A stretch of DNA of 8,120 bases from positions 1 through 8,120 of the forward strand of contig DUEQ01000014.1 in the NCBI GenBank assembly GCA_011192085.1. Direction: 5' to 3'. The stretch comes from Caldilineae bacterium (GTDB taxonomy: Bacteria; Chloroflexota; Anaerolineae; J102). The notes under the pieces are model-generated. The model worked only from the letters and a program-made list of their open reading frames with translations, made no database searches and was not told the DNA's origin. A program made the translations under genes and the position numbers. This document shows, one piece after another, positions 5,492-8,120 of the stretch; position 1 is the stretch's first letter; each line of letters starts with the position of its first letter.

Positions 5492-7039
5492 CTATTCCGA
5501 TGCTGATACCTGCTCGCCTCGTTTCACGCCCATCATCAGCAGACCGATGTTCTCCCGAGTTGCTTCCTCGCGGGGCACGATGTCCAGTATCTCGCCTTTG
5601 TACATGACCGCGATACGGTCGGAGAGGGCCATGATCTCATCCAGCTCCGCGCTGACCAGCAGCACGGCCACGCCCTCATCCCGTTTGGCCACGATCTGAT
5701 TGTGGATGAATTCAATGGAGCCCACGTCGATGCCGCGGGTGGGCTGGGCCGCGATGAGCAGCTTGGTGGGACGGCTGAACTCGCGGGCCACCACCATCTT
5801 TTGCTGATTCCCACCGGAAAGGCTGCCCGCGGGCGTCAGCGGGCTGGGCGTGCGCACATCGAACTTCTCGATAAGCTCCTCTGCGTGTTTGATGATAGCA
5901 GGCCGGTTGATGCGGACGCCTTTGGAGAATGGGGGCAGGTTGTAGGTATTCAGCACAAGGTTGTCGGCCACCGGATAACTGGACACCATGCCGTAGGCGT
6001 GCCGATCCTCAGGCACATGGCTGCTCTGCCCCTTTTGGGTGATGGTCCGCGGCGAGGCATGGGTCATCTCCTCGCCATTGATGATCACCTGGCCGCTCTC
6101 CGCCTTCCGCAGGCTGGTGATGACCTCCACCAGCTCGGTTTGGCCGTTGCCCTGCACCCCGGCCACGCCCAAAATCTCCCCCTCTCGCACCTGGAAGCTG
6201 ACCCCGCGCAGCGCGGGCTCGCCCAGATCGCTCCGGGCCTTCAGGTCCCTCACCTCCAGCACAACCTTGCCAGGCCGGGCGGGCGCTTTCTCCACCGTGA
6301 GGATGACCTCGCGACCCACCATCATTGCGGCCAGCTTCTCTTGTGTGGCCTGGGCGGGCGTGGTCTCGCCCACCACCTTGCCATCCCGCAAGACGACGAT
6401 GCGGTCGGAGATGTAGAGCACCTCCTTCAGTTTGTGGGAGATGAAGATGATGGATTTGCCCTGAGACTGGAGCCGCTTCATGATCTCGAACAGCCCCTCG
6501 ATCTCCTGGGGGGTTAGCACCGCGGTGGGCTCATCCAGGATCAGGATCTCGGCCTCACGATAGAGGGCCTTGATGATCTCCACGCGCTGCTGCACGCCCA
6601 CGGGCAGGTCCTCGACGATGGCGTAGGGGTCCACATCGAGGTGATAGCGGTGGGAAAGCGCCTCAATCTCCCGGGCGACCTTCTTCACATCCAACAAGCC
6701 GCGTCTAACGCTCTCCGCGCCCAGCATGATATTCTCGGCCACGGTCATCACCGGCACGAGCTGGAAGTGCTGATGCACCATGCCGATGCCCAACGCGATG
6801 GCGTCCCGTGGACTGTGCATTTCCACCCGCTGGCCTTTCACATAGATTTCACCCTCGGTGGGCTTATAAAGGCCGTAGATGATATTCATCAGGGTGGATT
6901 TGCCCGCGCCGTTTTCGCCCAGCAGCGCCAGGATCTCTCCTTCGTATAGGGCGAGATTCACGTCATCATTGGCCACGACGCCGGGAAAGCGCTTGGTGAT
7001 ATGTTTGACTTCGAGGACTGGAGTGCGGTTATCAGACAT
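5492..7039 (-). CDS. ABC transporter ATP-binding protein, two fused NBDs (BMP/NupO-type nucleoside importer)
   Basis: A 515-residue cytosolic ATPase driving a BMP-type importer; known relatives take up nucleosides, for example NupOPQ/YufOPQ of Bacillus. NBD1 (about 8-245) has Walker A GENGAGKST (41-49), Q-loop Q90, an unusual signature LPVGVQQR (145-152), Walker B ILILDE ending in catalytic E170, and switch H202. NBD2 (about 258-505) is degenerate: its Walker A reads GVQGNGQTE with Q300 for the lysine, Walker B ends in A431-Q432 instead of Asp-Glu, and the switch His is A464, yet its signature LSGGNQQ (407-413) is intact. Only the site formed by NBD1 ATP motifs and the NBD2 signature should hydrolyse ATP, a known pattern in this group. 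GAGG (7047-7050) lies seven bases before the ATG. It follows the permease by 83 bp. Exact substrate is inferred. Confidence 0.94.
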   Translation of the reverse strand: MSDNRTPVLEVKHITKRFPGVVANDDVNLALYEGEILALLGENGAGKSTLMNIIYGLYKPTEGEIYVKGQRVEMHSPRDAIALGIGMVHQHFQLVPVMTVAENIMLGAESVRRGLLDVKKVAREIEALSHRYHLDVDPYAIVEDLPVGVQQRVEIIKALYREAEILILDEPTAVLTPQEIEGLFEIMKRLQSQGKSIIFISHKLKEVLYISDRIVVLRDGKVVGETTPAQATQEKLAAMMVGREVILTVEKAPARPGKVVLEVRDLKARSDLGEPALRGVSFQVREGEILGVAGVQGNGQTELVEVITSLRKAESGQVIINGEEMTHASPRTITQKGQSSHVPEDRHAYGMVSSYPVADNLVLNTYNLPPFSKGVRINRPAIIKHAEELIEKFDVRTPSPLTPAGSLSGGNQQKMVVAREFSRPTKLLIAAQPTRGIDVGSIEFIHNQIVAKRDEGVAVLLVSAELDEIMALSDRIAVMYKGEILDIVPREEATRENIGLLMMGVKRGEQVSASE

Positions 7040-7046
7040 GGAAACG

Positions 7047-7050
7047 CCTC
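7047..7050 (-). promoter_or_regulatory. Ribosome binding site of the ABC ATPase gene
   Basis: The - strand reads TGTGAGGCGTTTCC and then ATG, placing GAGG seven bases before the start. This fixes the start at 7039 and fits independent translation initiation within the shared transcript. Confidence 0.5.
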
Positions 7051-7122
7051 ACATAAAGATGGGTGGGGCTTGTGGGCAAGGGGGCGATAGCGATCAACAG
7101 CGATTCAATGGGAATTGGGCGT

Positions 7123-8120
7123 TTATTCCGATGAACCTTCTGTTTCATAGACTTTGCCTTCGGCAGCGGGCGGACGCACGCGACCAACCAGCCCGGCCAC
7201 CGCAATGATGGTGACCGCATAGGGCAGCATGGAGATGAAGTGGCGGGGGATGTTGACCACGCCTGCTAGCAGCAACGCGTTTTGGACGCCCTGGGTGTAG
7301 CCAAATAGGGTGGCCGCCCCCAGCGCGCCGAAAGGCATCCAGTTGCCAAAGATCATTGCGGCCAAGGAAATGAAGCCACGGCCTGCGGTCATCCCTTCTT
7401 GAAACTGGCCCACGGCCTCCAGAACCAGAAATCCCCCCGCCAGACCGGCCACCATACCGCCCAGGGTGGTGTTCAGATAGCGATAGAAATTCACATTGAC
7501 GCCTAGGGTGTCGGCGGCGCGGGGATGCTCGCCAGCGGCTCGGGAACGCAATCCCCATTTCGTATGAAAAAGACCGATGTGCAACAACACCACCAAAATC
7601 AACGCGGTGTAAGTGATGGGCGGGTTATTGAAGAAGACGTCGCCGATGACGGGGATCTCGGAAAGGACGGGGATGGCGATGGAGGAAAACTTACCCTCCG
7701 CTACCCAGTCGGGATTGAACAGGTAAGAGGTCAACCCGAGGGCCAGGAGAATAAGAAATGTGCCCGAGATAATTTGGTCCATCTTGAATTTGATGGAAAA
7801 CAGGGCGTGGATGTAACCCATGAGCGCGCCAGCTATCAGGGCTGCCGTCACGCCCGCCAACAGGCTAGCCATCAGGGGCCAGTCATTGGTAAGCACTTTC
7901 ACCACGAAGCCGGCGAAGGCGCCGGCCAGCATCATCCCCTCAATGCCGATGTTGATGATACCCGTGCGCTCACACAGAATGCCCGCCATCGCGCCTAACG
8001 CCAGGGGAATGGTCGCCCGCAGGGTGAAATTGAGGGTGCTTACACCAAACAACACTTTCCAGATGGAGTCGTTGGGCAGGGGAAGCAGGTTGACGATGAT
8101 GCTGATGATCAAGAGGGCAA
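7123..8120 (-). CDS. ABC transporter permease, BMP/NupQ-type (5' end beyond window)
   Basis: An inner-membrane permease of the BPD_transp_2 (RbsC/NupQ-like) family, at least 332 codons here. It has about nine hydrophobic segments. Conserved landmarks are the ERTGIINIGIEGMML segment near residue 50-62, the cytoplasmic WGLRSRAAGEHPRAADTLGV loop (about 186-205) that contacts the ATPase, and GRGFISLAAMIFGNWMPFGA (about 244-263). It should form the pore with a second permease that, like the substrate-binding lipoprotein, must lie right of the window. No ATG occurs in the first 40 residues; a TTG at 8110-8112 is possible, but the frame stays open to the edge, so the true start is probably outside. 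The tail ETEGSSE is hydrophilic. It precedes the ATPase in transcript order, whereas classical NupNOPQ operons place the ATPase before both permeases. Family firm; substrate (nucleoside) inferred. Confidence 0.9.
   Translation of the reverse strand, partial: ALLIISIIVNLLPLPNDSIWKVLFGVSTLNFTLRATIPLALGAMAGILCERTGIINIGIEGMMLAGAFAGFVVKVLTNDWPLMASLLAGVTAALIAGALMGYIHALFSIKFKMDQIISGTFLILLALGLTSYLFNPDWVAEGKFSSIAIPVLSEIPVIGDVFFNNPPITYTALILVVLLHIGLFHTKWGLRSRAAGEHPRAADTLGVNVNFYRYLNTTLGGMVAGLAGGFLVLEAVGQFQEGMTAGRGFISLAAMIFGNWMPFGALGAATLFGYTQGVQNALLLAGVVNIPRHFISMLPYAVTIIAVAGLVGRVRPPAAEGKVYETEGSSE

Noticed and set aside
5702..6517. 271-codon open frame on the + strand
   Set aside because: Antisense to the ABC ATPase, which has clear motifs throughout; typical shadow composition.
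7085..7110. Repeated GCGAT/AGCGAT words between permease and ATPase genes
   Set aside because: Too short and irregular to be an operator or repeat array with any confidence.

Overview
This is a GC-rich bacterial window. Gene content and style would suit a Chloroflexota-type (Anaerolineae-like) or similar environmental bacterium: a BMP-type nucleoside ABC transporter, UbiD, a long MEMO-family protein and a sigma-like protein of a type I associate with ribosome-hibernation factors. That placement is an inference with no marker gene behind it. No rRNA, tRNA, CRISPR array, insertion sequence or phage gene was seen.

Layout, left to right. Positions 1-156 hold five degenerate 24-bp tandem repeats in one uninterrupted + strand frame that ends at TAA. 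A 12-bp-stem bidirectional terminator (159-185) follows at once. On the - strand come a possible tiny ORF (200-322), a small HMA-fold-like protein without the CxxC metal site (319-528) with its own extended -10 promoter, and a MEMO-family AmmeMemoRadiSam protein B (629-1855). A divergent + strand gene (2030-2746) encodes a sigma-70-like protein with an acidic linker. A 187-bp convergent intergenic region with a bulged hairpin and a dyad follows. From there to the right edge everything is on the - strand: CPBP intramembrane protease (2934-3929), UbiD decarboxylase (3968-5437), two-NBD ABC ATPase (5492-7039) and ABC permease (7123 to the edge, 5' end outside the window).

How the genes fit together. 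The right half reads as one transcription unit, permease > ATPase > UbiD > CPBP, with gaps of 83, 54 and 38 bp. The first two genes are core parts of a BMP/NupOPQ-like importer, whose binding protein and second permease should lie beyond the right edge. UbiD may just be carried along, or may be expressed separately; a perfect 8-bp-stem hairpin sits in front of it. MEMO and the HMA-like protein form a second, loosely coupled - strand pair, and the promoter between them allows separate expression.

Most of the window is ordinary metabolism and transport. The points most worth a second look are the HMA fold that has lost its cysteines but carries a HxHxH segment, the uncertain coding between its stop and the terminator, the in-frame 24-bp repeats at the left edge, the orphan MEMO gene, and the sigma-like protein. 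I see no clear evidence of a wholly new multi-gene system.
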